A DNA stretch of 32,648 bases, from the NCBI GenBank assembly GCA_004114245.1, contig QZWS01000057.1, forward strand, positions 1 to 32,648, in the 5' to 3' direction. The notes under the pieces are model-generated. The model searched no databases. It was not told where the DNA came from and saw only the letters and a program-made list of their open reading frames with translations. The stretch's first letter is position 1. Each line of letters begins with the position of its first letter. Origin of the DNA: Zoopage sp. CT-All (Eukaryota > Zoopagomycota > Zoopagomycetes > Zoopagales > Zoopagaceae). This document shows, one piece after another, positions 1-9,672 of this stretch. A program made the position numbers and the translations under genes.

Positions 1-1326
1 ACGGTCCGTGGCCAGTCCGTGTTCAAGCTCTACGTTATTTTCAATGTGCTCGAGATTTGCGATAAGCTGTGTTGTGCGTTCGGGCAAGACATTCTGGACT
101 CGTTCTTTGCAAGGCTGAGGTTGCGCAAGGATGATTGTGCATCTGTTCGGCCTTGGTTCTGCTTCGAGTTTTGGCTCCATTTTGTCTTTTCCGTCGTCTA
201 TATACGTATTCCGAACTGCATCTCTCTCGAGCAGCCGCTAATATCTTTGCTAGTCATTCATGCCATGGTGTTGTTTTATCAATGCATAACGCTCAACGTC
301 GCCGTTAACTCGTACTCGAACGCGCTGCTCACCCTGCTCGTCTCGAACCAGTTCGTCGAGATCAAATCGTCGGTCTTCAAGCGCTTCGAGAAGGAGAATT
401 TGTTCCAGCTGACGTGCGCGGACATTGTTGAGCGGTTCCAGCTCTCCATTTTCTTGATGATCATTGCCACGCGCAACTTTATCGAGATGTCGGGGACGCA
501 CGACAGTGGCACGTCACTGACCGCGGTAATTCCCGTTGTCCTAGCACCGATGTTTGCGGTGTACGGCTGTGAAATACTAGTGGACTGGCTCAAGCATGCG
601 TTTATAACCAAATTCAACAATATTCGACCCGACGTATACGAGCGGTTTATTGATGTACTGGCACGCGATCTGGCAGGAAGTGGGGAAGGAGGACAGGGTG
701 ATTCCAGCGCACAGCTACGCGTTATGGTGGACCGTCTATCGCATGTGAGTCGTCGGATTGGATTTGCGCCGTATCCACTCGCGTGTCTTGTTGTCCGAGC
801 GTGCCTCCATACGTTTCGGTCTATTTCCGTCGACTTTTACTGGTGGCCAGCGACGCAGCACGAGTATAGCATTTGGTCGATACTGGAATGGAACGCAGAA
901 GCACAGATGAGCTTTGGTGGTGGTATTGGCGGCTTGTTGGCAGCTGGGCTTACCGCCTATGCTTTGTAGGCTTGGTGCTTTATGAGCATAGATCACTGAT
1001 GGGTGGGCTAGGTTGTTTACGATCAAATTAGTGGTCAGTCGACGCCTGTACATGCTCTGCATGAGCCGATGCATGAGTGAGGCGATGACTGGAGAAACGA
1101 ACGTGGATGCGCCATTATCCAAGCATATGTCACAGGTGCGATTTCCACTTAGTCAGATGCTTAATGACTGACATTCGGACGCTTCTAGACATCGTGGAAC
1201 AGTCTTAAGAAAGAGCTGACCTTGGTGTCACAGAATGAGCGACGGGCAGCCGAGGCAGTTGGAGAACGCAAACCAACGCTTGAAACGATTGAGCGTTTCA
1301 CGCTCTTCAAAAGCCGAATACCCTAG
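1..1326 (+). CDS. TAPT1: TAPT1/Emp65-family ER membrane protein, 3' part
   Basis: The gene is cut by the left window edge and frame 1 is open from base 1. Exons are 1-965, 1012-1135 and 1189-1326, with introns of 46 nt (GTAGGC...CTAG) and 53 nt (GTGCGA...CTAG, branch near TTAATGAC); phases close exactly and give 408 residues in the window. Family hallmarks seen directly are KLYVIFNVLEICDKLCC, FGQDILDSFF, SNQFVEIKSSVFKRFEKEN, KHAFITKFN and RRIGFAPYPLACLV, with several hydrophobic membrane segments between them. Without the two introns the reading frame stops at 969, just inside the last membrane segment; splicing restores that segment and a polar tail ending in FTLFKSRIP. Family members (human TAPT1, yeast Emp65) are multi-pass ER proteins; Emp65 acts with the SUN-domain protein Slp1 in protecting folding membrane proteins. 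Identity is firm; the two terminal introns are inferred from phase and signals. Confidence 0.88.
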
Positions 1327-1436
1327 CGCATTTCGCGTGCTTCCAATGTACTATTGTCGGATAAACCTGGTCGAGTCACCTAATGTGTCTGTTTCATTTA
1401 TAAATACAAGACAAACATGCCATGCAAGTAATCGAA

Positions 1437-1868
1437 CTACCTCTCCTCATCATTCGCATACTCATCATCGTAGTCCGATGGCACAAGATGGTGCGGATCG
1501 CCGCTGGGGGATGCTTCGAGCAGCGCCAGCTCGACTTCATGCGCGCCCTCCATTCGTTGCCTTCTCCCCGCCGCAGTCATAGCATTCCATCTCCTGGTCC
1601 TGGCACGAGGATTACCCCTTCCATCGATAGAATAGGCGCCTTCTATTTCAATGCCATCATCATCATCGCGATACGAGCTGTCTGTGGCCGGCAGCCTGAG
1701 AATGTATTCTCTGCCGAGACACGTTCCGAGCACGCACCACACGATGGCAGCGAACACGAGGATGGTTGCGAATAGGGAGAATGCTGCAATGACGGATGAG
1801 TTTGTGAGCGGTTCGTGGTGCGAGGAAGAAGATGGTGGGGACAAAGGCAGGGTTAATGGCGTGGACAT
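1437..1868 (-). CDS. Small single-pass membrane protein, unknown function
   Basis: A single open frame of 143 residues starts at the ATG complementary to 1866-1868. A Ser/Pro-rich N-terminus is followed by one strong hydrophobic segment at about residues 24-50 (AAFSLFATILVFAAIVW) and a long polar tail with acidic clusters (YRDDDDGIEIEGAY, YDDEYANDEER) and a basic stretch (RARTRRW). Without a cleavable signal peptide this suggests a signal-anchor protein with the charged tail probably in the cytosol. It is divergently arranged with MIX23, whose chosen start lies only about 30 bp away. I recognise no family. The intact membrane segment and charge pattern favour a real gene over a chance ORF, but overlapping plus-strand frames are also open. 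Confidence 0.5.
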   Translation of the reverse strand: MSTPLTLPLSPPSSSSHHEPLTNSSVIAAFSLFATILVFAAIVWCVLGTCLGREYILRLPATDSSYRDDDDGIEIEGAYSIDGRGNPRARTRRWNAMTAAGRRQRMEGAHEVELALLEASPSGDPHHLVPSDYDDEYANDEER

Positions 1869-1899
1869 GGCGGTTGAAGATGGGCGGCTTTCTGCCGAA

Positions 1900-2369
1900 A
1901 TGGCCGATGCTGCAAAACCACCGACGAATTATAATCCCGGCCTTTGCCGCAATCTATCCCGCTTCAAGCGCAAATCTTTCCCAGCAGAATTGCACACGAT
2001 GCTCACCTGGGCGCTGTAGAGATGCTGAAGGAGCTGCGACGCGTGGACGACGAGATCCTGCTCCGTCTCAACGCCACGGCGCGCGCCTCCGGAGGATGTG
2101 CGCAACTACGCCAAGAGATGGACGCATCCCACGCTAAACGCGAAGATTTAATACGATACTGCATGGGTGTGATGGACGCAGATGTCACGGATGCCAAAGC
2201 ACGGCAGGCCAAGAATGGAGGCAGTAGCGGCGCGGGAACGGCGGGTGAGATATATCGGGTTGAGCTGCAGCGGCGGATGATCGCAAACGAGATGTATATT
2301 GAGGAGGTGGTGCGGGAGCGGTCGCGGGCAGCATTGTCGGAGCGGTGCCAGCAAGAATGGGACGAGTGA
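1900..2369 (+). CDS. MIX23: Mix23-family mitochondrial intermembrane-space protein
   Basis: Exon 1 (1900-1969) joins exon 2 (2020-2369) across a 50-nt GC-AG intron (1970-2019), giving 139 residues, close to the 144 of human MIX23/CCDC58. With this splice the first cysteine (NPGLC) sits eight residues before MLKELRRVDDEI, the spacing seen in human MIX23. Other conserved positions are a Cys in GGCAQLRQEM, then AKREDLIRYC about 21 residues on, and the C-terminal RERSRAALSERC. Family members are imported into the intermembrane space through Mia40-type oxidative folding and influence protein import. An in-frame ATG at 1867 would add 11 residues and overlap the start of the divergent membrane-protein gene; I prefer 1900. 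Without the GC-AG intron the first cysteine and the body of the protein lie in different frames. Confidence 0.82.
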
Positions 2370-2742
2370 CAAGGGATGCAGCACTGTGTGGAGTGCCTCG
2401 CCATGGACAGCACCGCAGGCTACTATACTGGTGTATATCTTTGACGCGGATAGCGAGTATGCCACGCTCAGTCGTTGGGCACCATACCTGCTTGCATCGT
2501 CATGCTGCTTGGGAGCGATCCAGGTGAGGGTGGCAACATGCTGCCACTGGGTAGCCGCTGCATCTACCACTTGATGTTCTGGGCATTCGCACCCTAGGGC
2601 CCTGACGGACATGGTGTGGGCCACGGCCTCCGCACAACCAGCGCAGTTTCACGACATGCGCATCACCCATACCATCCGTGGAAACGAGCGCCAAACACCC
2701 AAGCATTCCGGACCCACGATGCTGTCGTAGTCGCGCAATGGG
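2370..2742 (-). other. Unresolved interval, possible minus-strand coding segment
   Basis: No gene can be supported firmly here. On the minus strand one frame is open from 2624 down through the interval (for example CECPEHQVVDAAATQWQ and SLSASKIYTSIVACG), and an upstream segment in another frame (LALVSTDGMGDAHVVKL) could join it by a short intron. Several plus-strand fragments are also open but change frame. I recognise no family in either direction. Confidence 0.2.
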
Positions 2743-2748
2743 TATATA
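2743..2748 (+). promoter_or_regulatory. TATA-like element upstream of the CBS-domain gene
   Basis: TATATA in a GC-rich context lies 108 bp before the chosen ATG of the CBS-domain gene and 33 bp before the alternative ATG at 2781. The position fits a core promoter, but it is a short motif and no transcript evidence is available. Confidence 0.3.
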
Positions 2749-2855
2749 CAAAGCGCGCCTGATATGTGAAACTTGTGGCTATGGACAGCGAGGCCAACAG
2801 GCCGCGTCCAGGTGACACGTTTCATCTTCCCAGCCCTACCCCGCATTCAGCCACC

Positions 2856-3899
2856 ATGTCCGCCGCCACACACCATTCGCTGCTGCAAACCCACACCCTC
2901 GCAGACCTCCTCTGCGACTTGAAGTCTACGGGCACCACCGCCTCTGTCACCCTTATCCAGGTCGAAACGACCGACTCGGTGCTTGTCGTCCTTGATGCCC
3001 TGCTGGCCGCCGACCTGCTTGCCGTGCCTGTTCACGACCCATCCACGAACGAATACGTGGCGTTTGTCAGCGTGTACGATGTGCTATGGGTCGTGGATAG
3101 CGCGGCTGGGCTGGATATCTGCATTGGAGAGTGTTTGGCCGGGACCGAGTCGTTCAGGGTGTATATGTCCGATGCTGTGCTCGGCGAGGTAATGCGTGTG
3201 ATGGTACAGAACCATGTCCACCGTATTCTGGTGCGATCGGGCGCTGGTGATGGTCACGATGCGAGTGGAGATATGACCGTGGTGACGCAGATGGACATCC
3301 TCCGGTATCTGCTGCACAAGAACCATCTCATCAACGCCAATCTCCTCGATCTCCCGCTCCACACCATCCTGCATCAAGGCGCCGAGCAGTTCGCTGATAC
3401 CCGCGGCGACACTCTCGTGGGTACGTTTCACCATGCGGCGGAAACGGTCTCGTACCACACCACGGCCCGCGACTGCCTCCATCGCCTAGCCGCTACTCAC
3501 GCTACCGCCATCCTCGTGCTCGACGACACTGGGGATGTTGTCGCCGAGGTGTCCCCTGCATCGATGCGCGGCCTCGATCACACCCGCATGCAGGCGCTTG
3601 ATGCCCCGATTTGGCGGTTCCTGATGGACCGTGACGGTGGCGTGGTGCGCGTGCCATATGTTGTGCGCGGGAGATATACGCTGGCGCAGTGTGTGGCGGG
3701 CATGGTGCGAATGGGCGCAAGGTATGCGTGGGTGGTGAGCGACGGGGAAGAGGTGCCAGTGCAAGGGATGGTGAGCGTGGCCGATGTGTTGCGATTGGTG
3801 CTGCATGCCGAGACGTGGATGGTGGAGGATGAGTTCAGATGGGGCCGCGAGGCGGTGCATGTTGGTGAGGCCGCGGTAGTACTTGCCAACAGTGTGTAG
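2856..3899 (+). CDS. Four-CBS-motif protein (AMPK gamma / Sds23-like)
   Basis: The 347-residue protein is unspliced. I chose the ATG at 2856 because its context (GCCACCATGTCC) is close to ideal; an in-frame ATG at 2781 would add 25 residues. Four CBS-type repeats are visible: about residues 15-75 (ending FVSVYDVLWVV), 100-160 (DAVLGEVMRVMV to VVTQMDILRYLL), 195-245 (TTARDCLHRLAATHATAIL) and 270-330 (YTLAQCVAGMVRMGARYAW to VSVADVLRLVL). Paired CBS motifs form Bateman modules that bind adenine nucleotides; in fungi such proteins include the AMPK gamma subunit Snf4 and Sds23. The repeats are divergent and I cannot tell which of these it is, or whether it binds nucleotide. The C-terminus runs only about 25 residues past the last repeat. 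Confidence 0.8.
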   Translation: MSAATHHSLLQTHTLADLLCDLKSTGTTASVTLIQVETTDSVLVVLDALLAADLLAVPVHDPSTNEYVAFVSVYDVLWVVDSAAGLDICIGECLAGTESFRVYMSDAVLGEVMRVMVQNHVHRILVRSGAGDGHDASGDMTVVTQMDILRYLLHKNHLINANLLDLPLHTILHQGAEQFADTRGDTLVGTFHHAAETVSYHTTARDCLHRLAATHATAILVLDDTGDVVAEVSPASMRGLDHTRMQALDAPIWRFLMDRDGGVVRVPYVVRGRYTLAQCVAGMVRMGARYAWVVSDGEEVPVQGMVSVADVLRLVLHAETWMVEDEFRWGREAVHVGEAAVVLANSV

Positions 3900-4196
3900 G
3901 CTGCCATCTGAAATCATCGAGCGCGTTTTGCACGGCTTTTCCTTCTGCCCGTTATCCGCCGCCTCCCCGGCGACCACCCCCTCGTTTCCGCCTCGTCCGC
4001 GCTGGCACTCGTACCCTTCCATCTCGACGACAACCAACTCTTACTCTCTTGGCATCCGCCATTGTGCGTCTCTCCGCCTGCGAAACTGAACATCTTCTGT
4101 CCGTTGCCACGTCTTGCTCGTGGTGCTGTGCCGATACGAACTATTCCATCTACGCGCGCGACACCGCCCACGGTCTACCCCTTTTTGTTATCAGAG
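3900..4196. other. Intergenic spacer between the CBS gene and the Mei2-like gene
   Basis: All three plus-strand frames are largely open because the sequence is pyrimidine-rich, but no ATG-initiated coding sequence with family similarity is seen. It presumably holds the CBS-gene 3' UTR and the promoter and leader of the Mei2-like gene. Confidence 0.5.
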
Positions 4197-6842
4197 ATGA
4201 GTGAGAAAAATGACGTCAGGGAGGCGGGAGATGAACGAGGTGATGCGGGTGGTGGTCGAGTGGCTGTAGCAGTGGCCGGGGCAGCCACGTCTTTGGCGGG
4301 CAATATCTCGCCCGCTGTCTCGCCTATCAATTGCGGTGGACCGCAGGTACGCCCCGCCAACACAAACTCTCCGACGCTAATACCCATAGTCAACTGCGCC
4401 AGTATGTGCCTCATACGGCACCTATACACAGCCGCGCCACATCGCCACCACGCCGATCACAGCACGCTCCACCAGCACCATGTTGGCGACGCCAGACTCG
4501 AGCGAGTGGAAGCGCATGGAGCAGCAGCTCATCCAGCTCTCAATCAATACAGATAGCGACGACGAAGGCAAGATCAGCGCCGCAGAAAGTCGAGATACGT
4601 TTGCTACAACTACCCCGCCTGGCTTCACGGCGACCACTGCCTGTGGCGGCGTTGCAAAACCCACCATGCGTCGTCTCTTCACTGATCTCCCGCCCCGCAC
4701 CAACGCCTCAGAGCTCAGCAATGCTAGCCTGCATCCGCCGTCGTTGGAGCGCTCGCTGACATTTGGACCCGGTGCGTTTAGTGCATCCGACGAAGCCGGT
4801 ATCTGGCGCCGTTGCTTGTCAAGCGAGGCTGCAGCTCATTCACGCCAGCCACCAGGTTTTGGCTCGCCTCCCGTCACTTTCTCTCGTCGTGCATATATCC
4901 CGCCGCCCATCCTTGCTTCTATAAAGTAGAGATGCCTGCATCCCTGCTTCTTACTGACATAAATTTCAGCCAGAAAATACGATCAATGCCGCCACCTCCA
5001 AGTATCGCCAACCAGGACCAGCGCCAAACCGCTCCTCAGAATCTCGGCTCTTGGGCTTGTCGCCCGCCGTTCGGCTCATCGCATTCAACTTCGTACCTTC
5101 CAGACGCTCAGAGCAACATTGCTCGCTTAGCCATGGCTGATTTTCATGTTGGGCGCTCGCCGTCAAAGTTGACGCACTCCAACAATTGGCCAGCTACACG
5201 ACCAATTCGGCAAACGACGACGTCCTTGCACATGCCAGAGCCCCCGACGTACGTTGGACCAGGGAGTGCTCACCATGGTCAGGGCATTGAGCCTAGCCGC
5301 TATATTGTCGTTGCAAATGCCGACTCATCATACCTGGCTCACCTTGAATGTGATGCAGCAGTTTATGCAGTTCAGCGCAGCGCCAAACCTAACATCGCCC
5401 ACATCGCTGTTATCGCCTACTATGATCTGAGGCAAGCTGCCTCTTCGCTCAATCGCATCAAGATGGTGGCGTCCATATCAGCAAACTACAATCCAAATCG
5501 CCCCGCAATGGAGGCAAGCTACGCCTCTCTAGAGATGCTAGAATGTTTTGCTCAAGAGGGCAGGCATCGTGCATCAATGACGTCGGATATGGAGCGTCCC
5601 ACGTCCCAGTTGATTGCACCATCCGATGGATGGATTGATATCACCGGCTTTGATGCATTGTTTGATATGAATGCCTTCATAGTAAGGGCATCTGGTATAC
5701 ACATTAAGTGTATTGAATCATTCGTAGGGAGGGCTGCGCACTGCCGCGGGTATTAAGACATCCGAGATTACTCTAGATGGCAATGACATGGCACCAACGC
5801 CAACACTCATTATGGAATTTTATGACTATCGCGATGCGGAGATCACATCACGACACATTAATGGCTCGATTTGTCAAGGCTATCGCCTGAATGTCCGCGT
5901 TCGTCCATCAAAGCATATGCTTTGGCTGGCTACGTTTGGGACAGCTGCCAATGGACAGCCTTTGCCGAGCGCAACCAGCTATTCACGGCCCGCATTGATG
6001 CGCTCCCAGACTACACCAGAGCTTGCTGCTACTTCAACAATGATGCGCTATCCCCCATCTGCTTGGCAGCCACAGGCTTCCTCAGCTGCCAGCAGCACTT
6101 TGCCTCGTCAAGCCGCGAATCCTGCCTTGGATACACAATTCTATGTCCGCGAGCAGCAGCGCCTGATCGAGGCAGACAAGAGTGCGCTGCAAAAGCACCA
6201 GGTTCCGCTCGGAAGCGAAATCAATGTTTGGCGAATTGGCCAAGGTGAGATAATGTTTGCAATCCATCCACTCAATGACGTGGTAGGAATGGATCGTCGA
6301 ACAACATGCATGCTTCGGAATATTCCAAACAAGTACAGCCAGGCATGTATTCAAAAGTTTCGTATAGCTATTAACACCATCGAATTGACTAGCAAATGGT
6401 ACTGGATATCCTCAACAGCACTCATGCTGGTCGCTACGACTTTGTCTACCTGCGCATGGATTTTGTCAATCGCTGCAACGTTGGTTATGCCTTTGTAAAC
6501 TTTGTCAATCCCACGGATATCATCAGCTTTGCGCAGAAGCATGTCGGCAAGCGTTGGGGCGCGTTTGGATCCGACAAGGTGTGTCGTCTCAGCTATGCTA
6601 CAATTCAGGGACGCGTAGCGCTCGTCGATAAGTTTCGCAACTCGAGTGTCATGGAGCGCGACCCAAGCTATCGCCCCAAGCTGTTCTACATCAGCGGGCC
6701 GCAGCGAGGATCCGAAGAGCCGTTTCCAGGCCCCACGCATGGCGGAGACGCACTCCTCGTTAAGCGTGGATCAAGTGAAGAAGCGGATGGAAGCACCGGC
6801 GTGCTTGGTGATCAGGGCGAAGGATTCGCTGCGAAAAAATGA
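4197..6842 (+). CDS. mei2: Mei2-like RNA-binding protein
   Basis: Five exons (4197-4346, 4390-4925, 4970-5681, 5728-6342, 6393-6842) give 820 residues; all junctions are in phase. Introns are 43, 44, 46 and 50 nt; the last is GC-AG (CAG|GCATGT...CTAG). The C-terminal RRM3 (about residues 658-770) is a classical Mei2 domain: RTTCMLRNIPNKYSQ, then FVYLRMDFVNRCNVGYAFVN, VGKRWGAFGSDKVC and YRPKLFYISGPQRG. Two weaker RRMs lie before it: about 339-405 (SRYIVVANAD to VIAYYDLRQA) and 442-527 (WIDITGF to LIMEFYDYRDAEI, NVRVRP). The N-terminal third is low-complexity. Mei2 proteins bind RNA and promote meiosis in fission yeast. GC-AG splicing of intron 4 is required to join NKYSQ to QMVLDIL. The gene is convergent with the helicase, 139 bp apart. 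Confidence 0.9.
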
Positions 6843-6888
6843 TCATCGCACGAGGGATTTTAGTGAGAAAGGCGACTGACGACTGGCT

Positions 6889-6909
6889 GTGAGCGTGAGC
6901 GTGAGCGTG
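6889..6909 (+). repeat. Hexanucleotide microsatellite (GTGAGC)3
   Basis: Three and a half tandem copies of GTGAGC lie in the short spacer between the convergent 3' ends of the Mei2-like gene and the helicase gene. It may vary between strains. No function is suggested. Confidence 0.7.
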
Positions 6910-6981
6910 GGTTTGCTGGAACGACATCGCTAAACATTGCAACCAGGGGTCTGCACGCTGTTCAATGCAGGCTTCATTGTT

Positions 6982-8579
6982 TTAATCACTGTCCTCGATA
7001 TGCTCAAAGGGAGTGTGTGTCAGTCCAAGGGCTCCAAGACGCGCCCTCATCTTGGCTGCGGCCATGGGCGTGTCCTCTATGACGGATATCACACTTCCAC
7101 TCGTCGTTTGGAAGGTTAACCCCGCGTCTTGCGTAACGCTCCCACACAGCCTCCCTGTGCGTCCAGCAAGATGCATGTATGTTGCAGAGTCTGGTGCTGT
7201 GCCGACGATATACACTCGTTTGAGGTTGGGAATGTCGAGGCCGCGTGCTGTAGCTGTCGTGGCAACATACATTTTTGATGCATGCCCGTCGTCGAGGTCG
7301 AGGACAGCATCGATCGAAACAGCAGGAACGCCAAAAGATTGCAACCGCTGAACTGCACTGGCAACGGACCGCTCGGGGTGAATGAACATTACGCTTGGGT
7401 GCTGGTGCTCTGCGCCATCAAGCAGATATGCTGTTGCAACGGCATCAATAAGGCGAGCATGGGCAGCGTCCTTTTCCGCCTTATCCATTGGCGCACGGAG
7501 AGAGTCCGTGGATGGACCATCCACTGGCTTATTTTCGACGTCATTGTATGGCGCACTATGGGATGGAAGGTTTCGCACTTGATCGACATCAACGAGGATA
7601 CAGTGGTGCCTTACGATGGCCGCCAAGCTGTCCGCGCTCTGGGGCAACTGGTCGTCCACCAAGCCCCCTATGCCGATGCCGATTTCCAAGTCCAAAGCCC
7701 GGGAGTCGATAAACGTGGGACCGTAGAACCAAGCCTTTCTTCGCGTCAGCTCATTGCGAACGCCCGCATTGAGGCTGGCGCTTGCTGCGACCAACTGAGC
7801 TCTATCTGTCGCCGACGTTCCCAAGCCGCTGTGACCGCGTATGTTATTAGGCTCTCCAAGCCATGACGTCAAGAACGTATTGGTAGGCGAAGGATGTCGC
7901 TCACGCACTTTCCGCTGTGCTTTTGGTGCATGCTTATGTGGTATGTCCAGCAGCCGATCCACCTCGTCGAGAATACACAACCGCGTATGATGCGTCGAAA
8001 ATACTTGTGACGAGTATGCGCTGCTTAACTGTGTAGGCGTGGCAATGAGCACATGGGGTGGGTTTGTTGCCAGAACAGATTCGCGTGCGTGGATTGTTGT
8101 CAGTGCAGTCGTGGAGCCGGGGTAGGATGCCACCTCATCAGGCCGAGGCTCGGAGCCAAATGGCGCATCCCCAGGAACGAGACACTGCACGACGGTGTCA
8201 ATGCTCGGAAATACCTCCACAGGAAGCAGCCGGCGACACCATCGATGAAGCTGCCAGGCCAAATCGCGCGTTGGCACAATGTATATCGTCACGGGCCCAT
8301 TCACACCGTCATCGTCGCCCTTTCGCCGCTTCCGGCTCAGGGCCGACAGCAGTAATGCGAGCGATTTCCCAGTCCCAGTTGGTGCGCGCAAGAGAAGGTC
8401 CCTGTGTGGGGGCCGATTGATGGCGCGCAGGAGATGGTGCTGTGTTCGTGTCGGCGCCTGAATGCGAAAGTTTTGGAAGAGCGATGCGATAAGCTCCCGG
8501 GATAGCCCCGTGTCCTATTCCATTGTGAGCACGGGTGGAGACGCTGGACGGCCAGACTGACGCGGAAAGGCAGCGACAT
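6982..8579 (-). CDS. Divergent DEAD-box-like RNA helicase
   Basis: The main exon (6982-8514) is open, and I join it to an 18-nt first exon (8562-8579, MSLPFR) across a 47-nt intron with a GTCAGT donor, giving 516 residues; the first exon is tentative. Motifs in order: Q-like region (FQNFRIQAPTRTQ), motif I APTGTGKS, Ia PTRDLAWQ, Ib-like IATPTQL, motif II DEVD (LCILDEVDRLLD) instead of DEAD, motif III-like SAS (VAASASLN), IV-like VMFIHP, V TTATARGLDIP and VI HLAGRTGR. Superfamily 2 helicases of this type remodel RNA in ribosome biogenesis or organelles. The protein is about the size of a minimal helicase core, with an Asn/Gly/Thr-rich insert near residues 190-215. Motifs I, V and VI are intact, so activity is plausible. 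I cannot assign a subfamily or compartment. Confidence 0.78.
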
Positions 8580-8665
8580 GCGCTGCTTGACGGACAGGCA
8601 GTCAAGCAAGCGCACATGGCCCGCTTTCACCATCCCACCACAGCATCGAAATCTCCAAAAGAAAC

Positions 8666-9672
8666 ATGAGCATCCGCCGTGCGACATGCATTATGCTATT
8701 TGCCGCCATTGCAATCACTGCTGCGAGAAACGCAGCCGTTGAGGCAAGCTTCAACGTTGATCATCCAAGCAAAGCATCAAAGGTCGATGACTTGCAAGAA
8801 GTCGATTTTTCACTGGGAATGCACAGTGTCCCCAAGTTAGATTCACAGACCTCCCGATATGTTGATGAATCCGATCGCGAGCTTAATAGAAATGGCATGC
8901 TTTGGCCAGATTCTCCAGAGCAACCTGCTGCCCCTTCTGACGATATCGCCAATGGATACATGCGCAAAGGTTTACCACCAATTTCACACTCTTTTGCCAC
9001 TCTCTTGGAGCGCACTCCCCAACACAATCCCCATGTGGCCGCTCAAAACTCGGATGTGCCACCGATATACCATGGCTTTGGTAATGGTATTGCACATCAT
9101 GCCACTCGTTACGGCGTACACCAGCCCAACTATCCACCGTATCTAGGTGCCGTTCAACAGCAAACCGCTCATCCCAATGCTGCCATTCAATCCCCAGGAG
9201 TGCCACAGATACCCCAAACCTTTGGTAACATGCATCCCCATCTTTACGGCGTACACCAGCCCAACTATCCACTGTATCTAGGTGCCGTTCAACAGCAAAC
9301 TGCTCATCCCAATGTTGCCATTCAAACCCCAGGAGTGCCACAGATACCTCAAGGCCCTACTCCAACCCAGACTAGCAACTTGTTTACCGAAATACATCTA
9401 CAGCCTGAGAGCCCAGATATCATCACCCATAGATATTCAACCCACACCAGGAAGAAAAAACAAGCTGCATCGTCAAAAACTCCAGTCAAGCCCTGAAAGG
9501 TATTTCCAAAGCAAGCTCAATACCCCCTGAGCAGAATACATCAGAGGAATTTAAGGCAAAGTGGAGACGTATCATATGTGAGCGCAAAGATGAACTCTCG
9601 GCGCATCAGCAGCTTGCTATGCATACTTACCTGGATAAGGCAACGTCAGGTGGTGATTGTGTTTTGCAATAA
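8666..9672 (+). CDS. Secreted Pro/Gln/His-rich repeat protein
   Basis: The ATG at 8666 starts a clear signal peptide (about residues 1-27, CIMLFAAIAITAARNA). After a variable region come two near-identical units of 45 residues (YGVHQPNYPPYLGAVQQQ..., YGVHQPNYPLYLGAVQQQ...) and a weaker upstream partial copy, then a basic segment (THTRKKKQAASSKTP). The uninterrupted frame stops at 9496, but downstream sequence in another frame is clearly coding-like (SEEFKAKWRRIICERKDELS to SGGDCVLQ). A 50-nt intron at 9485-9534 with a GTCAAG donor joins the two in phase and gives 318 residues; a one-base deletion near 9492 is the alternative. AATAAA overlaps the stop. I know no family. The design (signal peptide, internal repeats, low conservation) fits a lineage-specific extracellular or wall protein, which is inference. 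Confidence 0.6.
9110..9352 (+). repeat. 135-bp tandem repeat inside the secreted-protein gene
   Basis: Two copies with a 135-bp period (starting 9110 and 9245) differ at only a few bases over about 108 bp and encode the 45-residue protein repeat. The period is a multiple of three, so copy-number change keeps the frame. Confidence 0.9.

Noticed and set aside
2381-2446. Plus-strand fragment MQHCVECLAMDSTAGYYTG with possible short exons downstream
   Set aside because: No set of introns connects the fragments in phase without stops, and no family is matched.
3883-4089. Reading frame starting LPSEIIERVLHGF, like the start of an F-box
   Set aside because: There is no ATG, it overlaps the end of the CBS gene, and the rest of the frame has no F-box or repeat similarity.
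4062-4556. 164-residue open frame before the Mei2-like gene
   Set aside because: Its downstream half reads through the first Mei2 intron in the wrong frame; exon 1 of the Mei2-like gene (4197-4346) explains the coding-like part.
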